A DNA stretch of 64,000 bases from Alsobacter sp046349155 (GCA_046349155.1 JAXMCW010000003.1:744001-808000); one strand, 5' to 3'. Counted from the stretch's first letter, positions 41,373 through 49,849 are shown. The notes: generated by a model not told the origin, from the sequence alone. A program made the numbers and translations.

Positions 41373-41663
41373 ATGCGCGCCCTGCTGGATGTGATCGAAA
41401 TTGTCCTGCAGCTCTATGTTTACGCGCTGATCGCGTCCGCTGTCCTGAGCTGGCTGATCGCCTTCAACGTCATCAATGTCCGCAACGACTTCGTGCGCGG
41501 CATCATGAATTTCCTCTACCAGATCACCGAGCCGGTGCTGCGGCCCATCCGCAACCGGCTGCCCAATCTCGGCGGCATCGACATCTCGCCCATCATCGTG
41601 ATCCTCATCATCATGCTGCTGCAGGGCTGGATCCGGGACTATCTCTACCCCGTCGCGTTCTGA
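41373..41663 (+). CDS. YggT family membrane protein
   Basis: A 96-residue inner-membrane protein with two helices (VLQLYVYALIASAVLSWLIA and PIIVILIIMLLQGWI) and the YggT motif TEPVLRPIRNRLPNLGGIDISP between them, written here as two adjoining pieces. The function is unsettled; linked to osmotic tolerance and found before YggU. The start at 41373 begins the first helix. The stop is five bases before yggU. Confidence 0.9.
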   Translation: MRALLDVIEIVLQLYVYALIASAVLSWLIAFNVINVRNDFVRGIMNFLYQITEPVLRPIRNRLPNLGGIDISPIIVILIIMLLQGWIRDYLYPVAF

Positions 41664-41667
41664 TCCC

Positions 41668-41988
41668 GTGGCGGGCGGGCGGCCCTGGAGCGCGGCCGGA
41701 CCGGCCGTGACGCTCGCCGTGCGGCTGACGCCCAAGGGCGGCCGCGACGCAATCGACGGGGTCGAGACGCTGGCGGATGGTCGCGTCGTGCTGAAAGCCC
41801 GGGTGCGCGCCGTGCCGGAGGACGGCAAGGCCAACGCGGCCCTCCTGCGGCTGATCGCCGACGCGGTGGGGCTGCCAGCCTCCCGGGTGTCGCTCACGGG
41901 CGGGGCCACGTCGCGCCTGAAAACGCTGCGGCTCGAAACCGATGAGACGACTTTGGCGGCGGCGCTCGGCGCCTTCGTCGGCGGATAG
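41668..41988 (+). CDS. DUF167/YggU family protein
   Basis: A 106-residue small protein with the DUF167 pattern: VRLTPKGGRDAIDGVE, then LKARVRAVPEDGKANAALLR and ASRVSLTGGATSRLKTL. No function is known; the YggT-YggU pair is common. It begins with GTG at 41668 and ends 11 bases before folD. Confidence 0.88.
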   Translation: MAGGRPWSAAGPAVTLAVRLTPKGGRDAIDGVETLADGRVVLKARVRAVPEDGKANAALLRLIADAVGLPASRVSLTGGATSRLKTLRLETDETTLAAALGAFVGG

Positions 41989-41999
41989 GGAGAGGCCCC

Positions 42000-42893
42000 A
42001 TGGCGGCAGCGACGATCGACGGCAAGCGGGTGGCCGAGGCGCTGAGGGCCCGCATCGCCGATGAGGTCCGCATCCTCGAGGCCAGTCAGGGCTTCGTGCC
42101 GGGCCTCGCGGTCGTCCTGGTCGGGCAGGATCCCGCCAGCCAGGTCTACGTCCGCTCCAAGGCCAAGCAGACCGTGGAGGCCGGCATGCGCTCCTTCGAG
42201 CACAGGCTGCCGGCGGAGACGCCGGAGGCGGACCTGCTCGCCCTGGTGCGCAGGCTCAATGCGGACGAGGCGGTCGACGGCATTCTCGTGCAGCTTCCCC
42301 TGCCGCCGCACATCGACGCCGACAAGGTGATCGAGTCGATCGACCCCGCCAAGGACGTGGACGGATTCCATCCCGTCAATGCGGGGCGTCTCGCCACGGG
42401 CACGGGCGGGCTGGTGCCTTGCACGCCGCTGGGCTCGCTGATGCTGCTCAAGACCGTGCGTCCCGCCCTCGCCGGGCTGGAGGCGGTGGTGGTCGGGCGG
42501 TCCAACATCGTGGGCAAGCCCATGGCCGCGCTGCTGCTGCAGGAGAGCTGCACGGTGACCGTCGCCCATTCCCGCACGCGGGACCTGCCCTCCGTCTGCC
42601 GGCGCGCCGATATCCTCGTCGCGGCGGTGGGCAAGCCCGAGATGGTGCGCGGAGACTGGGTGAAGCCTGGCGCTGTCGTCATCGACGTGGGGATCAACCG
42701 CGTGCCGGCGCCCGAGCTCGGCGAAGGCAAGGGCCGCATCGTCGGCGACGTCGCCACCGCGGAGGCGGCGCAGGTCGCCGGGGCCATCACGCCCGTGCCG
42801 GGCGGCGTGGGGCCGATGACGATCGCCTGCCTGCTCGCCAACACCCTGACGGCGGCCTGCGCACGCCGGGGATTGGCCCGGCCCGCGCTCTGA
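42000..42893 (+). CDS. folD: Methylenetetrahydrofolate dehydrogenase / cyclohydrolase FolD
   Basis: A 297-residue bifunctional enzyme of one-carbon metabolism. The catalytic lysine region is YVRSKAKQT, the family signature DGILVQLPLPPHI is near residue 93, and the NADP-binding loop is VVVGRSNIVGKPMAALLL. The end PVPGGVGPMTIACLLANT is the second FolD signature. It is the last gene of yggT-yggU-folD. Confidence 0.95.
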   Translation: MAAATIDGKRVAEALRARIADEVRILEASQGFVPGLAVVLVGQDPASQVYVRSKAKQTVEAGMRSFEHRLPAETPEADLLALVRRLNADEAVDGILVQLPLPPHIDADKVIESIDPAKDVDGFHPVNAGRLATGTGGLVPCTPLGSLMLLKTVRPALAGLEAVVVGRSNIVGKPMAALLLQESCTVTVAHSRTRDLPSVCRRADILVAAVGKPEMVRGDWVKPGAVVIDVGINRVPAPELGEGKGRIVGDVATAEAAQVAGAITPVPGGVGPMTIACLLANTLTAACARRGLARPAL

Positions 42894-42904
42894 AGCGGAC
42901 GTCC

Positions 42905-42991
42905 CGGCTCATGCGAGCCGAAGGCGGGACGGTCCGGCCTTTCGCCTCGCGTTGGCGGCATGTTTCGCCGCGGCGCTCCTCGCGATGACGG
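42905..42991. repeat. REP-like dispersed repeat, copy 1
   Basis: The stretch begins CGGCTCATGCGAGCCGAAGG and ends GCTCCTCGCGATGACG. It is a decayed member of the palindromic family seen in many Hyphomicrobiales (CGTCATTGCGAG ... with an inverted CTCGCAATGACG end). Related copies occur at 46021, 47393 and 48881. Confidence 0.6.
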
Positions 42992-43037
42992 CCCAGGCCT
43001 TTACCGGGCGCATACGGGCAGCGGCTAGACTGGCCGC

Positions 43038-44090
43038 ATGAGCCCGTCATCCGCCCTGCGCCTCGCCGCTGCTCTCGTCGCGCTGCTCGCCGGCTGGAGC
43101 CTCGCGCCCGCGCGCTCCCGGGCCGAGGGCTTCGAGGTGCAGAAGGCGCCGCCCGCCTGCCGGGGGCGCGACCTGCGCGAGGTCATCGTGCAGAAGGACC
43201 CCGCCATGGCGGCGGATCTCGACCGCAAGGCGGCCGCGATGCCCTTCGGCAAGGGCCGGCTGTTCAGGATCAGCAAGCCGGGCGTGCCGGACTCCTGGCT
43301 GTTCGGGACGATCCACGTCAACGATCCCCGCGTCACCACCTTCCCGCCCGCCGCGACCGCGGCCCTGGACAAGGCCAGGACCGTGGCGCTCGAGCTCGCC
43401 GAAACCGAGCGGCTGGAAGACCCCGCGCTGATGCAGTCCGTGATGAGCCACGTGCTCGCGGCCATGGTCGCGCGCCCGGGCGAGAGGGCCGATGCGCTCG
43501 TCCCGCCCGCCGACGTGCAGCGGCTGGAGAAGGCGATGGTGGCGCAGGGCCAGCCCGCCGTGGGGGCGCGGACCTTCCGGCCGGTCTTCATGGCGACGGT
43601 CCTGGCCGTGCCGGCCTGCGCCAAGACGAGCTTCAGGGGCGCGCCCTTCGTCGACCTGATGGTCGCCCGCAAGGCGCGCGAGCGCGGCGTCCCCCTCGTC
43701 GGGCTGGAAACCCTCGCGGGCCAGCTCGACATGCTCGCCGCGACGCCGAGCAGCATGCAGGGACCCTTCCTGCGCGCGCTCCTCGCCTCGCTCGACCTGC
43801 AGGAGGATGTCTACGAGACGACGATCCGCCGCTATGCGGCCGGGGAATTCGGCTGGCTGGTCGCCTGGTCCCGCGGCGACAAGGTGATCCCGGGCGTGGA
43901 GGCCAAGGTGCCCGACGCGTTCTTCGCCGCGCTGATCGATACGCGCAACGCGGGAATGCGGGACGCCGCGCTGCCTCTCCTCGCCGAGGGCGGGGTCTTC
44001 ATCGGCGTGGGCGCGGCGCATATTCCCGGCGAGGCGGGCCTCGCCAACCTGATCCGGCAGGCGGGCTACGCGGTCGAGCGGGCGGACTAG
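43038..44090 (+). CDS. TraB/GumN family exported protein
   Basis: A 350-residue protein with a signal peptide (cleavage near SRA, about residue 28) and the TraB/GumN pattern: SWLFGTIHVNDPRVT, ALELAETERLED, and the C-terminal GVFIGVGAAHIPGEAGLANL. The GTIH and GAAH histidines match the conserved sites of this putative metal-dependent protease-like family. Function in bacteria is not proven. Confidence 0.8.
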   Translation: MSPSSALRLAAALVALLAGWSLAPARSRAEGFEVQKAPPACRGRDLREVIVQKDPAMAADLDRKAAAMPFGKGRLFRISKPGVPDSWLFGTIHVNDPRVTTFPPAATAALDKARTVALELAETERLEDPALMQSVMSHVLAAMVARPGERADALVPPADVQRLEKAMVAQGQPAVGARTFRPVFMATVLAVPACAKTSFRGAPFVDLMVARKARERGVPLVGLETLAGQLDMLAATPSSMQGPFLRALLASLDLQEDVYETTIRRYAAGEFGWLVAWSRGDKVIPGVEAKVPDAFFAALIDTRNAGMRDAALPLLAEGGVFIGVGAAHIPGEAGLANLIRQAGYAVERAD

Positions 44091-44156
44091 CTCCTCGGGC
44101 GCTCGGGCGGGAGTGAGAACCCGGCCCGCGTTTCCCGTCCAGCCGAAGGTGGCCCT

Positions 44157-44171
44157 TGCTGCGCTGCGGCA
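44157..44171 (+). promoter_or_regulatory. Putative EMC operator before mch
   Basis: TGCTGCGCTGCGGCA, 37 bases before the mch ATG, matches the consensus TGCTGCRNYGCRRCA at all 15 positions. It sits in a larger inverted repeat, CTTGC and GCAAG at its ends. Confidence 0.5.
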
Positions 44172-44208
44172 AGGGCTGCGATAAGGATTCCACGAGCGAG
44201 GGAATCCC

Positions 44209-45294
44209 ATGAGCCAGACCGATACGCCCGGCCTCGCGTCCGCCGTCGCCAAGACGAGCGCCGGACGCTTCTTCGAGGATTTCAGCCTCGGCGAGGTGAT
44301 CCGCCACGCCACGCCGCGCACGGTCACGGCCGGCGACGCGGCGCTCTACACGGCGCTCTACGGCACGCGCTTCGCCGTGCAGTCCTCCGACGCCTTCGCA
44401 CGCGCGATCGGCTATCCCCACGCGCCCCTCGACGACCTGCTCGTCTTCCACGTGGTGTTCGGCAAGACCGTGCCCGACATCTCGCTGAACGCGGTCGCCA
44501 ACCTCGGCTACGCCGCCGGGCGCTTCCTGGCTCCGGTCTATCCCGGCGACACGCTGCGCACGGTCTCGGAGGTGATCGGGCTCAAGGAGAATTCCAACCG
44601 CCAGACGGGCGTCGTCTATGTCCGGTCTACCGGAACCAACCAGCGCGGCGAGGAAGTGCTCGACTACGTGCGCTGGGTCATGGTGCGCAAGCGCGATCCC
44701 GAGGCCGTCATCGCCCAGGAGCACGTGCCCACCTTGCCGCGGGTGGTCTCCGTCGACGCGCTGGGCGACGCCTGCCCCATCCTCGACGCCTCCGCCTACG
44801 ACGCCGAGCTCGCCGGCAGTCCCCACCGCTTCGGGGACTACGAGGTGGGAGAGCGCATCGACCATGTCGACGGCATGACCGTGGAGGAGGCCGAGCACCA
44901 GATGGCGACGCGCCTCTACCAGAACACGGCGCGGGTGCATTTCGACCAGGTGGCGCAGTCGGCGAGCCGCTTCGGCCGCCGGCTCATCTATGGCGGACAC
45001 GTGATCTCGCTCGCCCGGGCGCTCTCGTTCAACGGCCTCGCGAACGCCTTCCATGTCGCGGCGATCAATGGCGGACGCCACGTCGCACCGCTCTTTGCTG
45101 GCGGCACCGTCTATGCCTGGAGCGAGGTGCTGGACAAGGCCGAGCTGCCCGGCCGCACGGACGTGGGCGCCCTGCGCATCCGCACCGTGGCCACCAGGGA
45201 CCAGCCCTGCCGCGACTTCCCGCTGAAGTCGGGGGAGGAGTACGACCCCTCGGTGATCCTCGATCTCGACCTGTGGGTGCTGCTGCCCCGCTGA
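44209..45294 (+). CDS. mch: Mesaconyl-CoA hydratase
   Basis: A 361-residue double hot-dog (MaoC-type) hydratase that adds water to mesaconyl-CoA giving beta-methylmalyl-CoA. The first half has FFEDFSLGEVIRHATPRTVT and VVFGKTVPDISLNAVANLGY; the second half has YEVGERIDHVDGMTVEEAEH and ARVHFDQVAQ, then IYGGHVISLARALSFNGLAN. These match the Rhodobacter enzyme closely from memory. A putative operator lies 37 bases upstream. The alternative, a generic MaoC hydratase, is unlikely given its match over the whole length. Confidence 0.92.
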   Translation: MSQTDTPGLASAVAKTSAGRFFEDFSLGEVIRHATPRTVTAGDAALYTALYGTRFAVQSSDAFARAIGYPHAPLDDLLVFHVVFGKTVPDISLNAVANLGYAAGRFLAPVYPGDTLRTVSEVIGLKENSNRQTGVVYVRSTGTNQRGEEVLDYVRWVMVRKRDPEAVIAQEHVPTLPRVVSVDALGDACPILDASAYDAELAGSPHRFGDYEVGERIDHVDGMTVEEAEHQMATRLYQNTARVHFDQVAQSASRFGRRLIYGGHVISLARALSFNGLANAFHVAAINGGRHVAPLFAGGTVYAWSEVLDKAELPGRTDVGALRIRTVATRDQPCRDFPLKSGEEYDPSVILDLDLWVLLPR

Positions 45295-45404
45295 TGATCC
45301 CTGCCGGTCCCGGCCGGATTCGCCGGCGGGGATGGCAGCCGGCGACGCAGGTGACAGCCCGGCGCAGACGTGGTCCGCTCGCGCCCCTGCCGGAGTCCCC
45401 ACGC

Positions 45405-46019
45405 ATGCGCATCCCCCTGGACACCGTCCTCCTCGTCGTCGACCTGCAGAAGGCCATCGACGATCCCTCGTGGGGCGCACGCAACAATCCCGGCGCGGAG
45501 GCGGAGATCGCCGGCCTGCTCGCGGCCTGGCGGGAGAGCGGCATGCCGGTGGTCCATGTCCGGCACGATTCGGCGGAGCCGCGCTCGCCCTACCGCCCCG
45601 GCCAGCCGCTGCACGCCTTCAAGCCGGAGGCGGAGCCGTCGCCGGGGGAGCCGGTCTTCGCCAAGGCGAGCGGCAGCGCCTTCGTGGGGACCGGCCTCGA
45701 GGATTGGCTCACGCGGCGCGGCCATACCACGCTCGTGGTCTGCGGCGTGCTGACCCACAATTCCGTCGAGACGACCGTCCGCCATGCGGGCTGCCTGGGC
45801 TTCCGCGCCTTCGTGGCCGGGGACGCCTGCTGGGCGACGGCCCGGCGCGACGCCACGGGACGGGACTGGCCGGCCGAGGCCGTCCACGCGCTGTCGCTGG
45901 CGAATCTCGACGGTGAATACGCGACGGTGGTGACGGCGCGGGAGGCGGGCCTCGCCGCCCGGCTGATCGCCTCGCGCAAGCAACCCTGGCGGCGCGAGGA
46001 CCGCTTTCGACCCGGCTGA
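45405..46019 (+). CDS. Isochorismatase-fold protein lacking the catalytic cysteine
   Basis: A 204-residue isochorismatase-like protein. Asp13 (VVDLQKAID) and the lysine of VFAKASGSAF (Lys87) are in place, but the nucleophile position reads GVLTHNSVETT, with Ser120 instead of Cys. The usual amidase/nicotinamidase activity therefore seems unlikely unless Ser serves; EntB-type isochorismatases also lack it. The start at 45405 fits the family. The end abuts a REP-like repeat. Confidence 0.78.
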   Translation: MRIPLDTVLLVVDLQKAIDDPSWGARNNPGAEAEIAGLLAAWRESGMPVVHVRHDSAEPRSPYRPGQPLHAFKPEAEPSPGEPVFAKASGSAFVGTGLEDWLTRRGHTTLVVCGVLTHNSVETTVRHAGCLGFRAFVAGDACWATARRDATGRDWPAEAVHALSLANLDGEYATVVTAREAGLAARLIASRKQPWRREDRFRPG

Positions 46020-46020
46020 A

Positions 46021-46113
46021 ACGTCGTTCCGAGGCGCACGGCGACGAAACGACCCGGGAACGCCGGGCAAGACGATTGGATCGCTTCGCCTTCGGCGCGC
46101 AAGGACTGCGAGA
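46021..46113. repeat. REP-like dispersed repeat, copy 2
   Basis: Read on the reverse strand it begins CTCGCAGTCCTTGCGCGCCG and ends GCCTCGGAACGACGT, aligning along its length with copy 4 at 48881. It fills the gap between two convergent genes. Confidence 0.6.
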
Positions 46114-46152
46114 GGTCGGCTCGGTCGGGCCGGATGGGGGGCTCGGAGGGCT

Positions 46153-47343
46153 TCACCGCCCCGCGCGCAGGGCGTCCAGCACCTTGCCGGAGGCGCGGCC
46201 GTTGCGCTCGAGCCCGATCTTCACCTGCACGTCCGCGATGGCCTGCTTGGTCTTGGTGCCGATCGCGCCGTCGGGATTGCCGATGTCGTAGCCCCGGCGC
46301 AGCAGGAGGGCCTGCAGTTCCCGCCGCTCGGCGCGCGACAGGCCGCGGTCGTCGGTGGGCCATGGCGTCACGAAGGGCCCGCCGCCGCGCAGCCGGTCCG
46401 ACAGGTGGGCGATCGCGAGGGCATAGCTCTCGGCGGCGTTGTAGGCGTAGATCGCGTCGAAGTTCTTCGTGACGAGGAAGGCCGGTCCCTGCGCGCCTGC
46501 CGGCAGGATCAGGCCGGCATTGCCCTCGCCCGGCAATGCGCCGCCGCCGATGCGGCGGACGCCGAGCGAGGCCCATTGCGAAAAGGTCTTCTTCTTCGTG
46601 CGCCCCGCCAGCCCCGCGTTGAAGCCGGCGGGCAGCTTCACCTCGAAACCCCAGGTCATGCCGCTCTGCCAGCCCGAGCGGTCGAGATAGTTCGCTGTGC
46701 TGCCCAGTGCGTCCGGGATGGAATCCACCACGTCGCGCCGTCCGTCCCCGTCGAGGTCGACGGCGAGGCGCAGGTAGGTCGAGGGCATGAACTGGGTATG
46801 GCCGAAGGCACCGGCCCAGGAGCCCGTCAGGTGTGCGGGGTTGAGCTCGTTGCGGTCGAGGATCTTCAGCGTGGCGACAAACTCGCCCCGGAAATAGGCC
46901 TGCCGGCGGCCGTAGCAGGAGAGCGTGGCGAGCGACTGGACAAGCGGCCGCTTGCCGATGGCCTTGCCGAAATCGGACTCGACGCCCCATACGGCCACGA
47001 TCGTGTAGCGGTCCACCCCGTAGCGGCTCTCGGCGGCCGCGAGGGCCGAGGACCATTGCCGCAGCATGGCCTTGCCGTCGGCGACGCGCTCGTCGTCGAC
47101 GAGGCCGGCGAGGTAGTCCCAGATGGGCGTGGTGAACTCGGGCTGGTCGTTGAGGAAGTCCAGCACCTTCATGTCCGGCTCGAGCCCGGACGTGGCGGCG
47201 TCGAAGGTCGCCCCCGACACGCCCGCGCCGAGCGCAGTGGCGCGCAACCCGGCGAGGCAGGAGCGGAAGTCGGACTGGGCGGCGGCGGCCTGGGGCAAGG
47301 CCAGCGCGAGGCCGGCGGTCAAGGCGAAGCTGATTCGGCGCAT
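46153..47343 (-). CDS. Lytic murein transglycosylase (MltB-like) with peptidoglycan-binding domain
   Basis: A 396-residue exported enzyme. A signal peptide (cleavage near AAAQ, residue 22) is followed by the SLT_2-type catalytic domain with Glu122 in VAVWGVESDFGKAIG and the signature AGAFGHTQFMPSTYLRLAVD. The C-terminal peptidoglycan-binding domain runs from SRAERRELQALLLRRGYD to the end. It cleaves glycan strands to 1,6-anhydromuramic products in the periplasm. The start at 47343 puts the signal peptide at the N-terminus. Confidence 0.92.
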   Translation of the reverse strand: MRRISFALTAGLALALPQAAAAQSDFRSCLAGLRATALGAGVSGATFDAATSGLEPDMKVLDFLNDQPEFTTPIWDYLAGLVDDERVADGKAMLRQWSSALAAAESRYGVDRYTIVAVWGVESDFGKAIGKRPLVQSLATLSCYGRRQAYFRGEFVATLKILDRNELNPAHLTGSWAGAFGHTQFMPSTYLRLAVDLDGDGRRDVVDSIPDALGSTANYLDRSGWQSGMTWGFEVKLPAGFNAGLAGRTKKKTFSQWASLGVRRIGGGALPGEGNAGLILPAGAQGPAFLVTKNFDAIYAYNAAESYALAIAHLSDRLRGGGPFVTPWPTDDRGLSRAERRELQALLLRRGYDIGNPDGAIGTKTKQAIADVQVKIGLERNGRASGKVLDALRAGR

Positions 47344-47392
47344 GGCGAAGAGCTTAGTCGAGCCGGGCCGCGATGCCACCTCGGGGCGTCCT

Positions 47393-47498
47393 GCGTCATC
47401 GCGAGGGGCGCGGCGCCCCCTCCGTCCTTGCGAGGCGCGAGGCGACGACGCCATTCCGTCCGGCCAAGGACGGGATGGCCTCGCTGCGCCCGCAACGG
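47393..47498. repeat. REP-like dispersed repeat, copy 3
   Basis: It contains CGTCATCGCGAGGGGCGCGG and a following CCGTCCTTGCGAGGCGCGAG, both resembling ends of copies 1 and 4, in the gap between the transglycosylase and leuD. It may be two truncated units joined. Confidence 0.5.
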
Positions 47499-47513
47499 CG
47501 CGGCCGGCGGCCG

Positions 47514-48119
47514 TTACAGCCAGGGACGGCTCGTGGCGGCCTTCTTCTCGTAGGTGTCGATGCTGTCGGCCTTCTCCATGGTGAGGCCGATGTCGTCGAG
47601 CCCGTTCAGCAGGCAATGCTTGCGGAAGGGATCGATCTCGAAGGTCACGACCCCGCCGTCCGGGCCGCGGATCTCCTGCGCCGCGAGGTCGACGGTGAGC
47701 GTGGCGTTGGCGCCGCGCCGCGCGTCGTCCATCAGCTTGTCGAGGTCCTCCTGCGAGACCACGACCGGCAGGATGCCGTTCTTGAAGCAATTATTGTAGA
47801 AGATGTCGGCGAAGGACGTGGAGATCACGCAGCGGATGCCGAAGTCGAGCAGGGCCCAGGGCGCATGCTCGCGCGAGGAGCCGCAGCCGAAATTGTCGCC
47901 GGCCACGATGATCTCGGCCTTGCGGTAGGCCGCCTTGTTGAGGACGAAGTCGGGGTTCTCCGCGCCGTCCTCCTTGTAGCGCATCTCCGCGAAGAGTCCC
48001 GTGCCCAGTCCCGTGCGCTTGATCGTCTTCAGGTACTGCTTGGGGATGATCATGTCCGTGTCGACATTCATGATGTCGAGCGGGGCGGCGACGCCGGTGA
48101 GCGTGGTGAAGGGCTGCAT
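47514..48119 (-). CDS. leuD: 3-isopropylmalate dehydratase small subunit LeuD
   Basis: A 201-residue subunit with the swivel-domain motif DNFGCGSSREHAPWAL and MIIPKQYLKTIKRTGLG near residue 23. It completes the isomerase with LeuC, encoded far away at 17389. It has its own leader, divergent from a hypothetical membrane protein gene. leuB is not in the window. Confidence 0.95.
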   Translation of the reverse strand: MQPFTTLTGVAAPLDIMNVDTDMIIPKQYLKTIKRTGLGTGLFAEMRYKEDGAENPDFVLNKAAYRKAEIIVAGDNFGCGSSREHAPWALLDFGIRCVISTSFADIFYNNCFKNGILPVVVSQEDLDKLMDDARRGANATLTVDLAAQEIRGPDGGVVTFEIDPFRKHCLLNGLDDIGLTMEKADSIDTYEKKAATSRPWL

Positions 48120-48252
48120 GACGAAAGCCTGTCTCGGCGGAAGGGACGCTGCAGCCCTTTAGCAGGGCCGGGCGGCCAAGGGTAGAGGCCTGGCGCAGGC
48201 CGGCCCCGACGGGCGTAACGCAATGTTCGCCTGGCGCAGCTAGGCTTGCGCC

Positions 48253-48861
48253 ATGATCGGCACGCTCGACGCCCTTCCTCCATCCCTGCGCCGGCGGGTC
48301 GAGGCCGAACTGCAGCCGGGCGAACGGGTCCTGTGGGCGGGCATGCCCTCGCCGCTGTCGGCCCTGCTGCCGAGCCTGTTCCTCTTCGTCTTCGGGATCG
48401 GCTGGTCGAGCCTGACCTTCACCTGGGAGGCCGTCGCGGTCAGGGCTTTGCTGGGCGGCGCGTCGTCCGACAAGGCGCCGGGCATGCCGGGCGGCATGGG
48501 CGTGATGTTCGCGCTGTTCGGCATTCCCTTCGTGCTCGTCGGGATCGCGCTGCTCGGCGCCCCGTTCTTCGTGGCGCTGCAGGCCATGATGACGGCTCAC
48601 GTCGTGACCGACCGCAGGCTGCTCACCGTGACGGGCGGACCCTGGAAACAGGTCGAGAGCCGGGACCCCGGCGCCCTCACCTTCCTGCGGCGTCGGGACC
48701 ACCGCAACGGGCGCGGCACGCTGCGCCTCGGCTTCGGCACGACGCGCGACAGCGACGGCGACGCGCGCAGCGTGGAGACGAGCTGGGCCGGCGTCGCGGA
48801 GGTCCGGCAGGCCGAGGAGGCGGTCCGCGAGCTGGCGCGCAGCGTGGGGCGCAAGGTCTAG
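48253..48861 (+). CDS. PH-like domain membrane protein, function unknown
   Basis: A 202-residue protein with two hydrophobic segments (about 37-55 and 83-107) and a C-terminal domain beginning MTAHVVTDRRLLTVTGG, which resembles bacterial PH-like domains (YdbS-type) in which a stretch VTDRRL is typical. The N-terminus has AELQPGERVLWAGMPSP, also typical of such proteins. The role is unknown. Confidence 0.68.
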   Translation: MIGTLDALPPSLRRRVEAELQPGERVLWAGMPSPLSALLPSLFLFVFGIGWSSLTFTWEAVAVRALLGGASSDKAPGMPGGMGVMFALFGIPFVLVGIALLGAPFFVALQAMMTAHVVTDRRLLTVTGGPWKQVESRDPGALTFLRRRDHRNGRGTLRLGFGTTRDSDGDARSVETSWAGVAEVRQAEEAVRELARSVGRKV

Positions 48862-48880
48862 CGCCTTTGACCGAACCGAT

Positions 48881-48974
48881 CTCTCGCCGTCCTTGCGAGC
48901 CGAAGGCCCGTCCATCCAGTCTTCCGCCGAGCGTTCACCGGATCGCTTCGTCGCGTTGGTCCTCGCGATGACGT
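48881..48974. repeat. REP-like dispersed repeat, copy 4
   Basis: It begins CTCGCCGTCCTTGCGAGCCG and ends GTCCTCGCGATGACG, with ATCGCTTCGTCGC in the second half, the standard form of this palindromic family. It lies between convergent genes. Confidence 0.65.
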
Positions 48975-49001
48975 CTCAGACAGGCCGATACTCGCTCCGG
49001 G

Positions 49002-49424
49002 TCACCCCGCCTGCCGCTCGATCTCCTCCATGTCGTCGTCCGACAGCCCCACGTGATGGCCGATCTCGTGCACCAGGACATGGGTGACGAGATGGCCCAG
49101 CGTCTCCTCGTGCTCGGCCCAGTAGTCGAGGATGGGCCGGCGGTAGAGCCAGACCATGTTGGGGAACTGGCCGGTCTGCAGCACGGCGCCCGCCTGGGCG
49201 AGGCCGGTGCCGCGGAACAGGCCCAGCAGGTCGAACTCGCTCTCGCACTGCATCTCGTCGAGCGTCTCCTCGTCCGGGAAGTCCTCGACGCGGATCACGA
49301 CGCCCTCGCAGAGCGCGCGGAACTCCTCGGGCAGGCGGGCGAAGGCTTCGTCGGCCAGGCGCTCGAGGACGTCCAGCGAGGGAGCGGTGCAGTCGGCCCA
49401 GCGACGGGGCGGCGTGTCGGTCAT
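49002..49424 (-). CDS. Zincin-like metallopeptidase family protein (HExxH)
   Basis: A 140-residue protein with the zinc motif HEIGHH (His119, Glu120, His123). It belongs to a short family with acidic N-terminal helices (EEFRALCEGVVIRVEDFPDE split) and a MVWLYRRPILDYWAEHEE stretch. Substrates are unknown. The start at 49424 (MTDTPPRRWAD) fits the family, and no signal peptide is seen, so it acts in the cytoplasm. Confidence 0.85.
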   Translation of the reverse strand: MTDTPPRRWADCTAPSLDVLERLADEAFARLPEEFRALCEGVVIRVEDFPDEETLDEMQCESEFDLLGLFRGTGLAQAGAVLQTGQFPNMVWLYRRPILDYWAEHEETLGHLVTHVLVHEIGHHVGLSDDDMEEIERQAG

Positions 49425-49462
49425 GTCGGGTCCTGCAGGGGATGACGGACGGGCGGGTCGGC

Positions 49463-49714
49463 TCAGCGGCCGAACCAGTCCACCAGCGAGGTGACGAGGT
49501 AAAGCGCGAAGATCAGGCTGAGCGCGCGGCCGATCCGCCGGCCCCAGACCTCGATGGGATCGTTGGCGGGCGCATCCGCTGCGCCGAGATGCCGCACGGC
49601 GCGCGCGAGCGCCGAGGCGCCGACGGTCGTGCTCTCCTGCTCGACCTGTGCCAGCGCGCGGCGGGCCTCCTCGGCGCGGGCGGCGTCGCGGGGCGTCTGG
49701 GGCTGCTCCGCCAT
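49463..49714 (-). CDS. Small tail-anchored hypothetical protein
   Basis: An 83-residue protein with a charged N-terminus, a helix-rich centre and one C-terminal hydrophobic segment, IGRALSLIFALYLVTSLVDW. It looks tail-anchored. It is 38 bases upstream of the metallopeptidase gene on the same strand, so the two may be cotranscribed. No family recognised. Confidence 0.65.
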   Translation of the reverse strand: MAEQPQTPRDAARAEEARRALAQVEQESTTVGASALARAVRHLGAADAPANDPIEVWGRRIGRALSLIFALYLVTSLVDWFGR

Positions 49715-49849
49715 GGGTCCCTCGTCCTCTCGCGGCTTTCGCGGGCTGAACCGCGGATGAACAGGCCGTTGCGGGCCGGTTCATCCCCGATCCGACAGGA
49801 TCATGGCCGGCCGGTGATCCCGGCGTCATGCCAGTCCGGAGAGACTACC

